A DNA stretch of 64,000 nt from DASSSQ01 sp963839285 (GCA_963839285.1 CAWIUN010000020.1:62001-126000); one strand, 5' to 3'; counted from the stretch's first letter, positions 17,916-27,819 are shown. A program made the numbers and translations. Notes: generated by a model from the sequence alone, not told the origin.

Positions 17916-18903
17916 GTGGGCCGGTTGAGCCTCAGCCTCGCGTGCTGGGACTACGACCGGACGCGCGCGCTCCGGGACGGGCGGGTCCGCGTCGACGGCG
18001 CGGACCTGCTCTACCTCTCGCTGCCGCCGGAGGCGACCTTCTTCCGGACGATGCGGCACCGCGAGTTCGCGGCGTCGGAGTTGTCGCTGTCGTCGTTCGT
18101 GCTGTCGTGCTGCTCGGAGGAGCGGCCGTTCGTCGGGCTCCCGGTCTTCCCGTCGCGCTCGTTCCGGCACAACGGGATCTTCGTCCACCGCGCGTCCGTG
18201 TCGGAGCCCGGCGAGCTCGCAGGCAAGCGCGTCGGCGTGGCGGAGTACCAGCTGACGGCGAACGTCTGGATCCGCGGGATCCTCGCCGACGAGCACGGCG
18301 TGCCGGTCGACTCGGTCTCCTACCGGACGGGCGGCGTCGAGAGCCCGGGCCGGATCGAGAAGGCGACGGTGGCGCCGCCGGGGATCTCGATCGAGCCGAT
18401 CGGCCCGGAGCGAGACGCTCTCGGCCATGCTCGCCGACGGCCGGATCGACGCGTACTACGGCCCGCGGACGCCCTCCTCGTTCCGCGACGGCGACGGGCG
18501 CGTGGCGCGGCTCTTCCCCGACCACCGCGAGCGCGAGCGCGACTACTTCGAGCGGACGCGGATCTTCCCGATCATGCACGTGCTCGTGCTGCGCCGGGAC
18601 GTCTACGAGCAGCACCCGTGGATCGCGCAGAACCTGTGCGTTGCCTTCGAGGAGGCGAAGCGGCTCGCGTACGAGGAGCTGCTCGAGACGGCCGCGCAGA
18701 AGATCACGCTGCCGTGGGGCTCGAGCGAGGCCGAGGAGGCGCGCGCGCTGATGGGCGACGACTACTGGAGCTACGGGCTCGACGCGAACCGGCACGTGCT
18801 CGAGACCTTCCTCCGCTACCACCACGAGCAGGGCCTCTCGCCGCGGCGGCTCGAGCCGGAGGAGCTGTTCGCGCCCGAGAGCCTCGAGTCGTTCGTGATC
18901 TAG
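17916..18903 (+). CDS. 4,5-dihydroxyphthalate decarboxylase-like protein, paralogue 2
   Basis: About 329 residues of the Pht5-like, binding-protein-fold family with no signal peptide. Features are LACWDYDRTRALRDGRVRVD, FFRTMRHREFAASELSLSSF, GLPVFPSRSFRHNGIFVHR and GKRVGVAEYQLTANVWIRG, then FPIMHVLVLRRD. It parallels the gene at 5461-6329 along its whole length. Start GTG 17916; one frame break near 18413. It is followed after 12 bases by the CoA-transferase genes and preceded by the double cupin, so it belongs to the operon leading into the pca genes. Removal of one carboxyl group from a dihydroxylated phthalate would yield protocatechuate, the substrate of PcaHG downstream, which makes a coherent route. 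Confidence 0.75.
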
Positions 18904-18915
18904 GCTGGTCAGCCC

Positions 18916-19731
18916 GTGGCCGAGATCGTCACCCTGCCCGAGGCCGTCTCCGAGCTCGTCTCGGACGGGGACACGGTCGCGCTCGAGGGCTTCACGCACC
19001 TGATCCCGCACGCGGCCGGGCACGAGCTGATCCGGCAGGGGCGGCGCGACCTGACGCTCGTCCGGATGACGCCCGACGTCGTCTACGACCAGCTGATCGG
19101 CGCGGGCTGCGCGCGCAGGCTCGTCTTCTCCTGGGGCGGCAACCCCGGCGTCGGCTCGCTGCACCGCTTCCGCGACGCGGTCGAGAACGGCTGGCCGGCG
19201 CCGCTCGAGCTCGAGGAGCACTCGCACGCCGGGATGGCCGCGGCGTGGGCGGCGGGCGCGGCGAACCTGCCGTTCGGCGTCCTGCGCGGCTACGCGGGCA
19301 CCGACCTGGCGGCGCGGGCGCGGATCGCGACGGTCACCTGCCCGTTCACCGGCGAGGAGCTGACGGCGGTGCCCGCGCACCGGCCCGACGTCGGCATCGT
19401 CCACGCCCAGCAGGCCGACCGGCGCGGCAACGTCCAGCTCTGGGGGATCGTCGGCGTGCAGAAGGAGGTCGTGCTCGCCTCGGCGCGCTCGATCGTGACC
19501 GTCGAGGAGGTCGTCGACGAGCTGGAGCGCGCGGCCCGAGTCGGTCTTCCTGCCGCACTGGGTCGTGGACGCGGTCGTGCGAGGCGCCCGGCGGCGCGCG
19601 GCCGTCGTACGCGCACGGCTACTACGAGCGCGACAACGACTTCTACGTCGCCTGGGACGAGATCAGCCGCGACCGCGAGCGCTTCCGGGCCTGGATCGAC
19701 GAGCACGTGCTCTCGGAAGGCGGCTGCATGA
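18916..19731 (+). CDS. CoA-transferase subunit A (3-oxoadipate/glutaconate type)
   Basis: Class I CoA-transferase alpha subunit of about 272 residues. It has LVSDGDTVALEGFTHLIPHA, LTLVRMTPDVVYDQLIGAG, VFSWGGNPGVGSLHRF and VGIVHAQQADRRGNVQLWG, typical of GctA/CatI-like proteins. With subunit B it should activate 3-oxoadipate to its CoA ester using succinyl-CoA. GTG 18916. Frame breaks near 19537 and 19580. After them the frame stays open straight into subunit B; the TGA at 19729-19731, overlapping the next ATG, is reached only in another frame. An ATGA junction with one indel is the simple explanation; a natural A-B fusion is the alternative. Confidence 0.82.
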   Translation: MAEIVTLPEAVSELVSDGDTVALEGFTHLIPHAAGHELIRQGRRDLTLVRMTPDVVYDQLIGAGCARRLVFSWGGNPGVGSLHRFRDAVENGWPAPLELEEHSHAGMAAAWAAGAANLPFGVLRGYAGTDLAARARIATVTCPFTGEELTAVPAHRPDVGIVHAQQADRRGNVQLWGIVGVQKEVVLASARSIVTVEEVVDELERAARVGLPAALGRGRGRARRPAARGRRTRTATTSATTTSTSPGTRSAATASASGPGSTSTCSRKAAA

Positions 19732-20436
19732 CCGACTACACGACCGACGAGATGATGACCGTCGAGGCCGCGCGGCGGGTCGCGGACGGGGCCGTCTGCT
19801 TCGTCGGGATCGGGCTGCCGAGCCTCGCCGTCAACCTCGCGCGGCACACGCACGCGCCGAACGCGGTGCTGATCTACGAGTCCGGGCCGATCGGGTCGAA
19901 GCCGACGGTGCCGCCGCTCTCGATCGGCGACGGCGAGCTCGCCGAGACCGCCGACTTCACCGTCTCGGTGCCGGAGATGTTCGCCTACTGGCTCCAGGGC
20001 GGCCGGATCGACGTCGGCTTCCTCGGCGCGGCGCAGATCGACCGGCACGGGAACCTGAACTCGACCGTGATCGGCGACTACGAGCAGCCGAAGGTGCGGC
20101 TGCCGGGCGCGGGCGGCGCGCCGGAGATCGCGACGAGCGTCCGCGACGTCTTCGTGCTGCTGCGCCAGTCGCCGCGCGCGTTCGTCGAGCGGCTCGACTT
20201 CCTCTCCTCGGTCGGCCGCAGCGTCCGCGTCGTCGTCACCGACCACGGCGTGCTCGAGCCGGACGCGGACGGCGAGCTCGTGCTGACGCACCTGCACCCC
20301 GGCCGCACGGTCGACGGGCGCGCGCGAGGCGACCGGCTGGGAGTTGCGCGTCGCCGAGACGGTGAACGAGACTGAGCCTCCGAGCGAGGCCGAGCTGAGC
20401 GCCCTGCGCGCGCTCGAGAAAGGAGTGCCCGTATGA
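19728..20436 (+). CDS. CoA-transferase subunit B (3-oxoadipate/glutaconate type)
   Basis: Beta subunit of about 236 residues, beginning MTDYTTDEMMTVEAAR. The active-site region is VLIYESGPIGSKP, where the Glu forms the CoA thioester. It is followed by PLSIGDGELAETADFTVSVP, GGRIDVGFLGAAQIDRHGNL, the characteristic VRLPGAGGAPEI and RQSPRAFVERLDFLSS. ATG 19728. One frame break near 20327 moves the end to VNETEPPSEAEL... and the TGA at 20434-20436, which overlaps the ATG of pcaH. Its place between a decarboxylase-like gene and pcaHG supports a 3-oxoadipate rather than glutaconate substrate (inference). Confidence 0.83.
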
Positions 20437-21137
20437 CGGTCGCACCGGACGCGATCGACACCGAGGTCGCAGGTCGACTGGCCGCCGTACACGTCGACGC
20501 GCCTCCGCCACCCGACCCGGCCGCTCGTGGTGCTGCCGGAGCGCTTCCGCGACCTGCAGGGGCCGGTCTTCGGCGACGAGGTGCTCGAGCCGCTCGACAA
20601 CGACCTCACCCGGCACGGCGACGGCGAGCCGCTCGGCGAGCGCATCGTCGTCCAGGGCCGCGTGCTCGACGAGGACGGCCGCCCGGTCCGGAACGCGCTC
20701 GTCGAGGTCTGGCAGTGCAACGCCGCCGGCCGCTACCGGCACCAGCGCGACCAGCACCCGGCGCCGCTCGACCCGAACTTCTACGGCGCCGGCCGCTGCC
20801 TGACCGACGACGAGGGCCGCTACCGCTTCGTCACGATCAAGCCGGGCGCCTACCCGTGGGGCAACCACGAGAACGCCTGGCGGCCCGCGCACATCCACTT
20901 CTCGCTCTTCGGCCGCGCAGTTCACGGAGCGGCTCGTGACGCAGATGTACTTCCCCGGCGACCCGCTCTTCGAGTACGACCCGATCTTCCAGTCGGTGCG
21001 CGACCCGCGGGCGCAGCGAGCTGCTGATCGCCAGGTTCGACCTCGAGGCCACCCAGCCGGAATGGGCGCTCGGCTACACGTGGGACATCGTCCTCGGCCG
21101 CGGCTCCGGCGCGACGCCCCCGGATCGACTGGACTGA
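20433..21137 (+). CDS. pcaH: Protocatechuate 3,4-dioxygenase beta subunit
   Basis: Iron-containing subunit of the intradiol dioxygenase that opens protocatechuate to 3-carboxy-cis,cis-muconate. About 234 residues. Fe(III) ligands are in RYRHQRDQHPAPLDPNFYG, GAYPWGNHENAWRPAHIHFS, giving two Tyr and two His as in PcaH. GERIVVQGRVLDEDGRPV is the core strand region. ATG 20433 overlaps the CoA-transferase stop. Frame breaks near 20478, 20922 and 21020. Its TGA overlaps the ATG of pcaG. Works as a heteromer with PcaG. Confidence 0.9.
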
Positions 21138-21621
21138 TGGGGCTGCCGAGGACGCCGTCGCAGACCGTCGGGCCCTACTACGCGATCGGCCTCTGCCGCC
21201 GGCCGGACGAACGAGCTCGCGCCGCCGACCGACGAGGGCTCGGTGCGCCTGATCGGCCGCCTGCTCGACGGCGAGGGGGTGGGCATCGACGGGATGATCG
21301 AGGTCTGGGACGGGCAGCGCTGGGGCCGCTCCGGCACCGACTCCGAGGGCATGTTCCAGTTCTCGGTCGTCGAAGCCCGAGGCGCGCGGCGGCGAGGCGC
21401 CGCGGCTCGACGTGATCGTCTTCGCCCGCGGCCTGCTCAAGCACCAGTTCACGCGCGTCTACTTCCCGGACGAGGCGGAGGCGAACGCGGCCGACCCGGT
21501 GCTCGCGGCCGTGCCCGAGGAGGCGCGGCGCGACGCTCGTCGCCGAGGCGGAGGAGCGAGGGCGCTGCGCTTCGACATCCGCATGCAGGGCGACGACGCG
21601 ACGGTCTTCTTTGCCGTTTGA
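21137..21621 (+). CDS. pcaG: Protocatechuate 3,4-dioxygenase alpha subunit
   Basis: Non-iron alpha subunit partner of PcaH, about 161 residues, slightly short of the usual 180-200. It begins GLPRTPSQTVGPYYAIGL, the conserved start of PcaG, then SVRLIGRLLDGEGVGIDGMI, MIEVWDGQRWGR and VIVFARGLLKHQFTRVYFPD. ATG overlaps the pcaH stop. Frame breaks near 21205, 21385 and 21537. Its stop overlaps the TTG of pcaB, so the whole pca block is translationally coupled. Confidence 0.9.
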
Positions 21622-22734
21622 CGGCCTCTTCCTGACGCCGGAGCTGCGCGCGGCCGTCTCGGACGAGGCCTGGGTGCGGGCGATGGTCGAGGCCGAGCGC
21701 GCGCTCCTGAAGGTGCAGTTCGGCGAGGAGCTGCCGGAGGTCGAGCTCGACCCCGAGGAGCTGGCGCGCGAGGGGCGCGAGGTCGGCAACCCGGTCGAGC
21801 CGCTCGTGCGGCGGCTGCGCGAGGTCGCGCCGAGACGTCCATCACGGCGCGACGAGCCAGGACGTCCTCGACACCGCGGCCGCGCTCGTCGTGCGGGACG
21901 CGAAGGCGCTCGTCCTCGCGCGAGCTGGACGGCGCCGCGGCGGCGTGCGCGCGGCTCGCGGAGGAGCACCGCGACACGGTGATGGCCGGCGCGCACGCTG
22001 CTCCAGCAGGCGGTGCCGACGACGTTCGGCCTGAAGGCGTCGATCTGGCTCGCGGGGCTGCTGCAGGTCCGGAAGACGCTCGACGCGGCGCGACGTCCCG
22101 GCCCAGCTCGGCGGCGCCGCCGGCACGCTCGCGGCGTTCGGCGACCGCGGGCTCGAGCTGCCGCGCCGCGTTCGCGCGCGAGCTCGGGCTGCCGGAGCCC
22201 GACGCTGCCCTGGCACACGCTCCGGCTGCCGATCGCCTACGCTCGGCTCGCTGCTCGGGATCGCCGCCGGCCTGCTGCGAGAAGATCGCGCTCGACGTCG
22301 AGCTGCTCGCGCAGACCGAGGTCGGCGAGGTGCGCGAGCCGCGCGACGGGCGGCTCCTCGACGATGCCGCACAAGCGGAACCCGGTCGGCTCGACGCTCG
22401 CGCGCGCCTGCGCGATGCGGGCGCGCGCGGCGGCGGCGCTGCTGCAGGAGGCGCGAGGCGCAGGAGCACGAGCGCGGCGCCGGCGGCTGGCACGCGGAGT
22501 GGGAGCGCGCTCTCCGACGCGCTCGCCTGCACGGGCGGCGCGGCGCGCGTGGATGCGCGAGACGCTCGCCGGGCTCGAGGTCGACGCGGAGCGGATGCGC
22601 GCGAACATGCGTGCCGGAGATGCTGTCGGAGGCGGAGCGGTTCGGCGGGCGCCGAGCGGCCGGAGGACTACCTCGGCGCGGCGGGCGCGCTCGTCGACGG
22701 CGCGCTCGCGGCCTACCGCGAGCGCACGCGGTGA
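21611..22734 (+). CDS. pcaB: 3-carboxy-cis,cis-muconate cycloisomerase
   Basis: Fumarase/aspartase-superfamily enzyme that lactonises carboxymuconate to 4-carboxymuconolactone. The N-terminus is FDGLFLTPELRAAVSDEAWV, with GNPVEPLVRRLRE and the T-S-Q-D-V-L-D segment. The conserved superfamily loop is SSTMPHKRNPVGST. Start TTG 21611 inside the pcaG end. At about 375 residues it is shorter than the usual 400-450 but complete from N- to C-terminus. At least eleven single-base frame breaks (for example 21833, 21918, 22005, 22093, 22160, 22205, 22250, 22365, 22460, 22545 and 22655) make this one of the most damaged genes here, though the conserved motifs are all present. Confidence 0.85.
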
Positions 22735-23432
22735 CGGCGCTCGTCCTCTCCGGCTCGATCGGCTCGACGACCGAGATGTGGGAGCCGCAGCTGCCGGCGC
22801 TCGCCGGCTTCGACGCTCGTTCGCGGTCGACCATCCGGGACACGGCTCGGCGCCTGTCCCCGCCGGGCCGATCGCGCTCGCCGACCTCGGCCGCGCCGTC
22901 CTCGCCGCGCTCGACGACCGCGGCATCGAGCGCGCGTCAGCTCTGCGGCCTCTCGCTCGGCGGCGCCGTCTGCATGTGGCTCGCCGCCAACGCCCCCGAG
23001 CGGGTCGACCGGCTCGTCCTCGCGTGCACGCGCGCCTGGTTCGACGGCCCCGAGGGCTGGGCGGAGCGTGCGGCGGCCGTGCGCGCCGGCGGCGTCGAGG
23101 CGATCGCGGACGCGGTGCTCGAGCGCTGGTTCACGCCCGCCTTCCGCGACCGCGCGCGCTGGCGCGCGATGATGACCTCGATCGACCCGGAGGGCTACGC
23201 CCGCTGCTGCGAGGTGCTGGGCGACACCGACCTGCGCGAGGACGTCCGCCGGATCGAGGCGCCGACGCTCGTCCTCACCGGCGCCGACGACGAGGCGATC
23301 GAGCCCGAGGAGACCGAGCTGCTCGTCTCGCGGATCCCGGACGCGCGCCACGTCGAGGTGCCCGGCGCCCACCTGCCGAACATCGAGCACCCGGCGCCGT
23401 TCTCGGATGCCCTAGTCTCCTTCCTCGGATGA
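22731..23432 (+). CDS. pcaD: 3-oxoadipate enol-lactonase
   Basis: Alpha/beta hydrolase that opens 3-oxoadipate enol-lactone. It shows LVLSGSIGSTTEMWEPQLPA, VDHPGHGSAPVPAGP, the nucleophile elbow LCGLSLGGAV, LVLTGADDEAI (Asp) and PGAHLPNIEHP (His). About 233 residues. GTG 22731 overlaps the pcaB stop, and its TGA overlaps the pcaC ATG. Frame breaks near 22813 and 22937. Position between pcaB and pcaC fixes the assignment among the many similar hydrolases. Confidence 0.9.
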   Translation: MTALVLSGSIGSTTEMWEPQLPALAGFDARSRSTIRDTARRLSPPGRSRSPTSAAPSSPRSTTAASSARQLCGLSLGGAVCMWLAANAPERVDRLVLACTRAWFDGPEGWAERAAAVRAGGVEAIADAVLERWFTPAFRDRARWRAMMTSIDPEGYARCCEVLGDTDLREDVRRIEAPTLVLTGADDEAIEPEETELLVSRIPDARHVEVPGAHLPNIEHPAPFSDALVSFLG

Positions 23433-23789
23433 GCGACTCCGACGGCATGCGCACGCGCCGCGAGGTGCTCGGCGACGAGCACGTCGACCGGGCGGAGGCG
23501 CGCAAGAGCGCGTTCACCGCGGACTTCCAGGATCTGATCACGCGCTATGCGTGGGGCGAGATCTGGACGCGGCCCGGGCTCGACCGGAAGACGCGCAGCG
23601 CGATCACGCTCACCGCCCTCGTCGCGCTCGGCCACTGGGAGGAGCTGGCGCTGCACGTCCGCGCCGCGCGCCGGAACGGCATGACCGACGGACGAGCTCG
23701 CCGAGGTGCTGCTCCAGTGCGCGATCTACTGCGGCGTCCCGGCGGCGAACCACGCGTTCGCGGTCGCGCAGCGCGTGCTCGAGGAGTAG
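23429..23789 (+). CDS. pcaC: 4-carboxymuconolactone decarboxylase
   Basis: AhpD-like CMD-fold enzyme of about 120 residues that decarboxylates 4-carboxymuconolactone. It begins DGMRTRREVLGDEHVDRAE and has DFQDLITRYAWGEIWTRPGL, ITLTALVALGHWEELALHV and the C-terminal LLQCAIYCGVPAANHAFAVA. One frame break near 23690. ATG overlaps the pcaD stop. Together with pcaH, pcaG, pcaB and pcaD it completes conversion of protocatechuate to 3-oxoadipate; the CoA-transferase upstream and perhaps the distant thiolase (62380) finish the route. Confidence 0.92.
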
Positions 23790-23812
23790 CCCGCGACTCA
23801 GCGGATCCCCTG

Positions 23813-23836
23813 ACGCCGCAAAGGCTTATGCGGCGT
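23813..23836. promoter_or_regulatory. Inverted repeat between pcaC and the ABC transporter operon
   Basis: ACGCCGCA and TGCGGCGT form 8-bp perfect arms around an 8-base loop, 13 bases upstream of the ATPase ATG. It may terminate the pca transcript or act as an operator for the transporter genes. Confidence 0.4.
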
Positions 23837-23849
23837 ATCAGTTCTGCTG

Positions 23850-24644
23850 ATGGAGGCGGTGGTCGAATCCGCGGCTGCGACCGCGCTCGTCCGGCTCGAG
23901 CACGTCGCCCTCGGCTACGAGGGCGCGCGAGAGACTTCCACCTCGCCGTCGCCGACGTCTCGCTCGAGCTCGCGCCGCGCGAGAAGCTCGTCGTCATCGG
24001 CCCCTCCGGCGGCGGCAAGTCGACGCTGCTGAAGGGGATCGCCGGCTTCCTCAAGCCCGTCGCGGGCCGGATCGCAGTCGACGGGCGGGAGTCGCCCGCG
24101 CCCGGGCCCGACCGCGCCGTCGTCTTCCAGGAGTTCGACCAGCTCTTCGCCTGGCGGACCGTGCTCGACAACGTCGCCTACCCGCTGCGCGTCAACGGCC
24201 GCAGCCGCGCCGAGGCGGCCGAGACGCGCGCGCGCGTTCCTCGAGCTGATGCACCTCGGCGCCGCCGCCGCCCGCTACCCGCACGAGCTCTCCGGCGGGA
24301 TGAAGCAGCGCGTCGCGATCGCCCGCGCGCTCGCGCTCGAGCCGCTCGTGCTGCTGATGGACGAGCCGTTCGGCAGCCTCGACGCGATCAGCCGCACGCG
24401 GCTCCAGAACGAGCTGCTCGCGCTGCTCGAGCGCACCGAGGTGACGCTCGTCTTCGTCACGCACTCGATCGACGAGGCGCTCGTCCTCGCCGACCGGATC
24501 GTCGTGCTCACCCACGCGCCGTCGACCGTCCGCGAGATCGTCGACGTCCGCGAGGTCGGCGGCCGCGACACGCCGGCCTATGCCGAGATGCGCCCCTATC
24601 TGCGCAGCCTGCTCGGAGGGGAGGACGACGATGGCGACGCCTAG
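23850..24644 (+). CDS. ABC transporter ATP-binding protein (NitT/TauT/SsuB family)
   Basis: Energises import with the next two genes. Walker A is GPSGGGKST, the Q-loop lies in VVFQEFDQLFAWRTVLDNV, the signature is LSGGMKQRVAIARALAL, Walker B is LLMDEPFGSLD and the switch His lies in VFVTHSIDEAL. About 264 residues. The Q-loop and D-N-V-A-Y motif match the taurine/nitrate/aromatic-sulfonate subfamily. ATG 23850; frame breaks near 23930 and 24235. It ends 14 bases inside the permease gene. Downstream of pca genes, so the substrate is probably an aromatic carboxylate such as a phthalate or benzoate derivative (inference). Confidence 0.9.
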
Positions 24645-25461
24645 CATCGCGCTGCCGAAGCCGAGGTCGCGCGCCCGCTTCCACTGGGGCGCCCTGCCGA
24701 CCTGGCTGCGGCGCCTGCTGCTGCTCTGCCTGCTCGTCCTGGCCTGGTACGCGTTCATCTGGGTGCGCAAGCCGGACGCGCTCTCCTTCGCCAGCCCGTG
24801 GGAGACCGCGCGGGCCCTCTGGGACGGCTGGTCGACCGGCTCGCTGGCGCGCCCGACGTGGGGGACGCTGAAGCTCCTGCTCGAGGGGATCGGCGTCGGC
24901 GCGCTCGGCGCCGCCGTCCTGACGACGCTCGCGACGCTGACGACCTTCGGCGAGGACCTGCTCGTGCTGCTGACCTCGATCCTGAACCCGCTGCCGGGGG
25001 TGGCGATGCTGCCGCTCGCGATGCTCTGGTTCGGGCTCAACGAGCGCGCCGTCCTGTTCGTGATCGCGAACGCGACGATCTGGCCGATCGCGATCGCCGT
25101 CCTGACCGGCTTCCGCACCGCGAACCAGACGCTCGTCGCGGTCGGCCGCAACATCGGCCTCTCGCGCGCCCGCCTGATCACGGACGTGCTCGCGCCCTCG
25201 GCGCTGCCGCACGCGATCTCCGGGATCAAGACCGCGTGGGCCTTCGGCTGGCGCACGGTGATCGCCGCCGAGCTCGTCTTCGGCGTCGCCGGCTCGAAGG
25301 GCGGCCTGGGCGCCTACATCAACAACGCCCAGCTCTACCTGCTCGTCCCGCCGATGTTCGCCGGGCTGGTGACGATCGCCGTCCTCGGCGTCGTCTTCGA
25401 GTCGCTGTTCAACGCGCTGGAGCGGCGGACGGTCGTGCGCTGGGGGATGAAGTCGTCCTGA
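24631..25461 (+). CDS. ABC transporter permease (NitT/TauT family)
   Basis: Inner-membrane permease of 276 residues, intact frame. ATG 24631 follows GGAGGGGAGG. Membrane segments include LLLLCLLVLAWYAFIWV, GIGVGALGAAVLTTLATL, AVLFVIANATIWPIAIAVL and FAGLVTIAVLGVVFESLF. The EAA-like cytoplasmic loop is SRARLITDVLAPSALPHAIS followed by GIKTAWAFGWRTVIAAEL. The N-terminus has a basic tail of 25 residues. Overlap with the ATPase gene and an 11-base gap to the binding protein indicate one operon. Confidence 0.92.
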   Translation: MATPSIALPKPRSRARFHWGALPTWLRRLLLLCLLVLAWYAFIWVRKPDALSFASPWETARALWDGWSTGSLARPTWGTLKLLLEGIGVGALGAAVLTTLATLTTFGEDLLVLLTSILNPLPGVAMLPLAMLWFGLNERAVLFVIANATIWPIAIAVLTGFRTANQTLVAVGRNIGLSRARLITDVLAPSALPHAISGIKTAWAFGWRTVIAAELVFGVAGSKGGLGAYINNAQLYLLVPPMFAGLVTIAVLGVVFESLFNALERRTVVRWGMKSS

Positions 25462-25471
25462 GGGAGGAGTC

Positions 25472-26441
25472 ATGAGGAAGATCGCAGTCGCCGCCGTGCT
25501 CGTCGCCGCGCTCGCGGCCGGCGCCGCGTCGGCCGGCAGGTCGGCGTCCGGCCCGCCGGGCACGGTCACGATCGCCTACCAGCCGGGGATCGGCTACGCG
25601 CCCGCTGATCGTGATGCGCGCCCGGAAGACGCTCGAGAAGCAGTACCCGAGCACGAAGTTCGAGTGGAAGGTGCTCGCCTCCGGCGCCGCGATCACGAAC
25701 GGCGTCATCTCCGGCGACATCGACGTCGGCGCCGGCGGCATCGGCCCGTTCCTGCTCGGCTGGGCGAAGGGCGTCGACTGGAAGCTGCTCGCGCCGCTCG
25801 ACTGGGGCGACCTCTGGCTGATGGCGAAGGACCCCGCGATCAAGACGGTCGCCGACCTGAAGGGCAAGCGCGTCGCGATGCCGTCGCCGACCTCGATCCA
25901 GGGCTTCGTCCTCCGCAAGATGGCGCAGGCCAAGCTCGGCGACGCGCACGCGCTCGACGCGACGATGCTGTCGATGGACCACCCGGACGGGATGCAGGCG
26001 CTGCTGAACGGGCAGATCGACGCGCACCTGACGTCGCTGCCGTACCAGGCGCAGGAGAAGATCCACGGCGCGCACGTCGTCGCGCGCAGCTACCAGTACT
26101 TCGGCGCGCACTCCTTCCTCGGCGCGATGGTGACGCAGCGCTTCTACGCCGACCATCCGGACTTCTCGAAGCGCTTCTACGCGGACGTCGTCCAGGCGAT
26201 CGCGCTGATCAAGAAGGATCCCGCGACGGTCGCCCGGATCCTCCAGGACGACGCCGGCGGCCAGCCGACGTGGCGGCAGTTCAAGCAGTGGCTCGCCGAC
26301 CCAGGCATCACCTACACGACCCGCCCGCTCGGCCTCGTCCGCTTCGCGAGCTTCATGAACAAGATCGGCGCGATCCAGAAGATGCCGTCGTCGTGGAAGG
26401 AGCTCGTCTTCCCGCCGGTCTACGGCACGAAGGGCAGCTGA
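25472..26441 (+). CDS. ABC transporter substrate-binding protein (NitT/TauT family)
   Basis: Secreted solute-binding protein of about 322 residues. Signal peptide: MRKIAVAAVLVAALAAGAAS. The mature part has TVTIAYQPGIGYAP, FEWKVLASGAAITNGVISGD, IGPFLLGWAKGVDWKLLAPL, TVADLKGKRVAMPSPTS and DHPDGMQALLNGQIDAHLT, all normal for NMT1/TauA-like proteins. One frame break near 25605. Ribosome site GGGAGGAG precedes the ATG. Final gene of the importer; a 47-nt palindrome follows. Confidence 0.9.
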
Positions 26442-26456
26442 CCTCCGCGCGCCTCT

Positions 26457-26503
26457 CGTCACACTTCCGTCACGGTGTCTGACACCGTGACGGAAGTGTG
26501 ACG
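26457..26503. repeat. Long perfect intergenic palindrome P1
   Basis: Two perfect 23-base arms around a single T. The left arm begins CGTCACACTTCCG and ends CGGTGTC. It lies 15 bases after the binding-protein stop and 84 bases before the aminotransferase gene. It is longer than a normal terminator and has no T-run, so a REP-like or cruciform-forming element is possible. Confidence 0.7.
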
Positions 26504-26587
26504 CCCGGCCGGCTGCGCCTTTCCCCGCACGGGCGGAGCGGGTCACTACCGATGACCCGAACGGGTCGGGGCGCCACCATCGGCGGC

Positions 26588-27819
26588 ATGGCGATCTCCC
26601 AGCTGGCGCGGTCGATCGGCGAATCGGCGACGCTGACGCTGAACGAGCGCGCGGCGCTGCTGCGCCGAGCACGGGCAGCCGGTGATCCACCTGGGCGGCG
26701 GCGAGCCGAAGAACAAGGTGCCGATCGGCGCGATCGTCGGCTCCGCCGCGCGGCTCGACGCGCGGCGACGTCAAGTACGTCCCCACCGACGGGACCCCGT
26801 CGCTGAAGCAGGCGATCATCCGCTACACGGAGGAGAACTACGACCGCCTGGTCGCGCCGGAGAACGTGATCGTCTCCGCGGGCGCGAAGCAGGCGCTCTA
26901 CAACGTCCTGCTCTCGATCGTCGACCCGCAGGACGAGGTCGTCATCCTGGCGCCCGTACTGGGTCAGCTACCCGGAGATGGTCAAGATCGTCTACGGCGT
27001 CCCGGTGATCGTCACCCCCGAGGACGGCAGCTTCGTGCCGCGCCTGCGAGGAGATCGAGGAGGCGCTCACCTCCTACACCAAGCGCGATCATCGTCAACA
27101 GCCCGAACAACCCGTCCGGCGCGGTCTACCCGCGAGGAGCTCGTCGCCGGCCTCGTCGAGCTGTGCCGAGGAGCGCGGGCATCTACCTGATCATGGACGA
27201 CATCTACCACCAGCTGGTCTTCGACGGCGTCCGCCCGCCGTCGGCGTACGCTTCACGCGGCAAAGACGTCGAGACGTCGCAGCGTGATCGTCGTCAACGG
27301 CGTCTCGAAGCTCTACGGCATGACCGGCTTCCGGATCGGCTGGGCGATCGCGCCGCGGCCGCTCGTCGAGGTGATGAAGAACGTCCAGTCGCAGACGACC
27401 TCCTGCCCGCCGGCCGTGTCGATGGCGGCCGCCGAGGGCGCGCTGACCGGCGTGCAGTCGACCGTCGAGAGCCTGCGCCTGCGGCATCCAGAACAACCGC
27501 GACGTGATGCTGCACGAGCTGCGCGCCTTCCCCGACGTCCAGCGTGACGCAAGCCGCGACGGCACCTTCTACTGCCTGCCCGATTTCCGCGCCTACGGCG
27601 AGGACTCCGAGGAGCTGTCGCGCTTCCTGCTCGACAAGGCGCTCGTCGTCACCGTCCCGGGCAAGGAGTTCGGCGCCGAGGGCCACCTGCGCCTCTGCTA
27701 CTGCGGCTCCGTCGAAGGAGATCACCGAGGGCGTCAAGCGGATCCGCTGGGCGCTCGACCCGGAGGCGCCGAACGAGATCTACATCGGCGACCGCCGCAT
27801 GGTGAGGGACTGGCTATGA
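26588..27819 (+). CDS. Class I/II pyridoxal-phosphate aminotransferase (aspartate aminotransferase-like)
   Basis: PLP enzyme of about 408 residues. The cofactor lysine is in GVSKLYGMTGFRIGW. Also visible are VIHLGGGEPKNKVP, KYVPTDGTPSLKQAI, VIVSAGAKQALYNVLLS, IIVNSPNNPSGAVY, IMDDIYHQLVFDG and GHLRLCYCGS with the carboxylate-binding Arg. ATG 26588. Around ten single-base breaks (for example 26668, 26762, 26960, 27045, 27085, 27133, 27170, 27280, 27485 and 27715). Its stop overlaps the ATG of PEP carboxykinase, so oxaloacetate from aspartate could be passed directly to gluconeogenesis. Exact amino-acid specificity is unknown. Confidence 0.88.

Noticed and set aside
17916..20375. A single 819-residue protein joining the decarboxylase-like protein and both CoA-transferase subunits
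   Set aside because: The middle part is an out-of-frame translation of the decarboxylase and subunit A genes; real family members are clear in the shifted frames.
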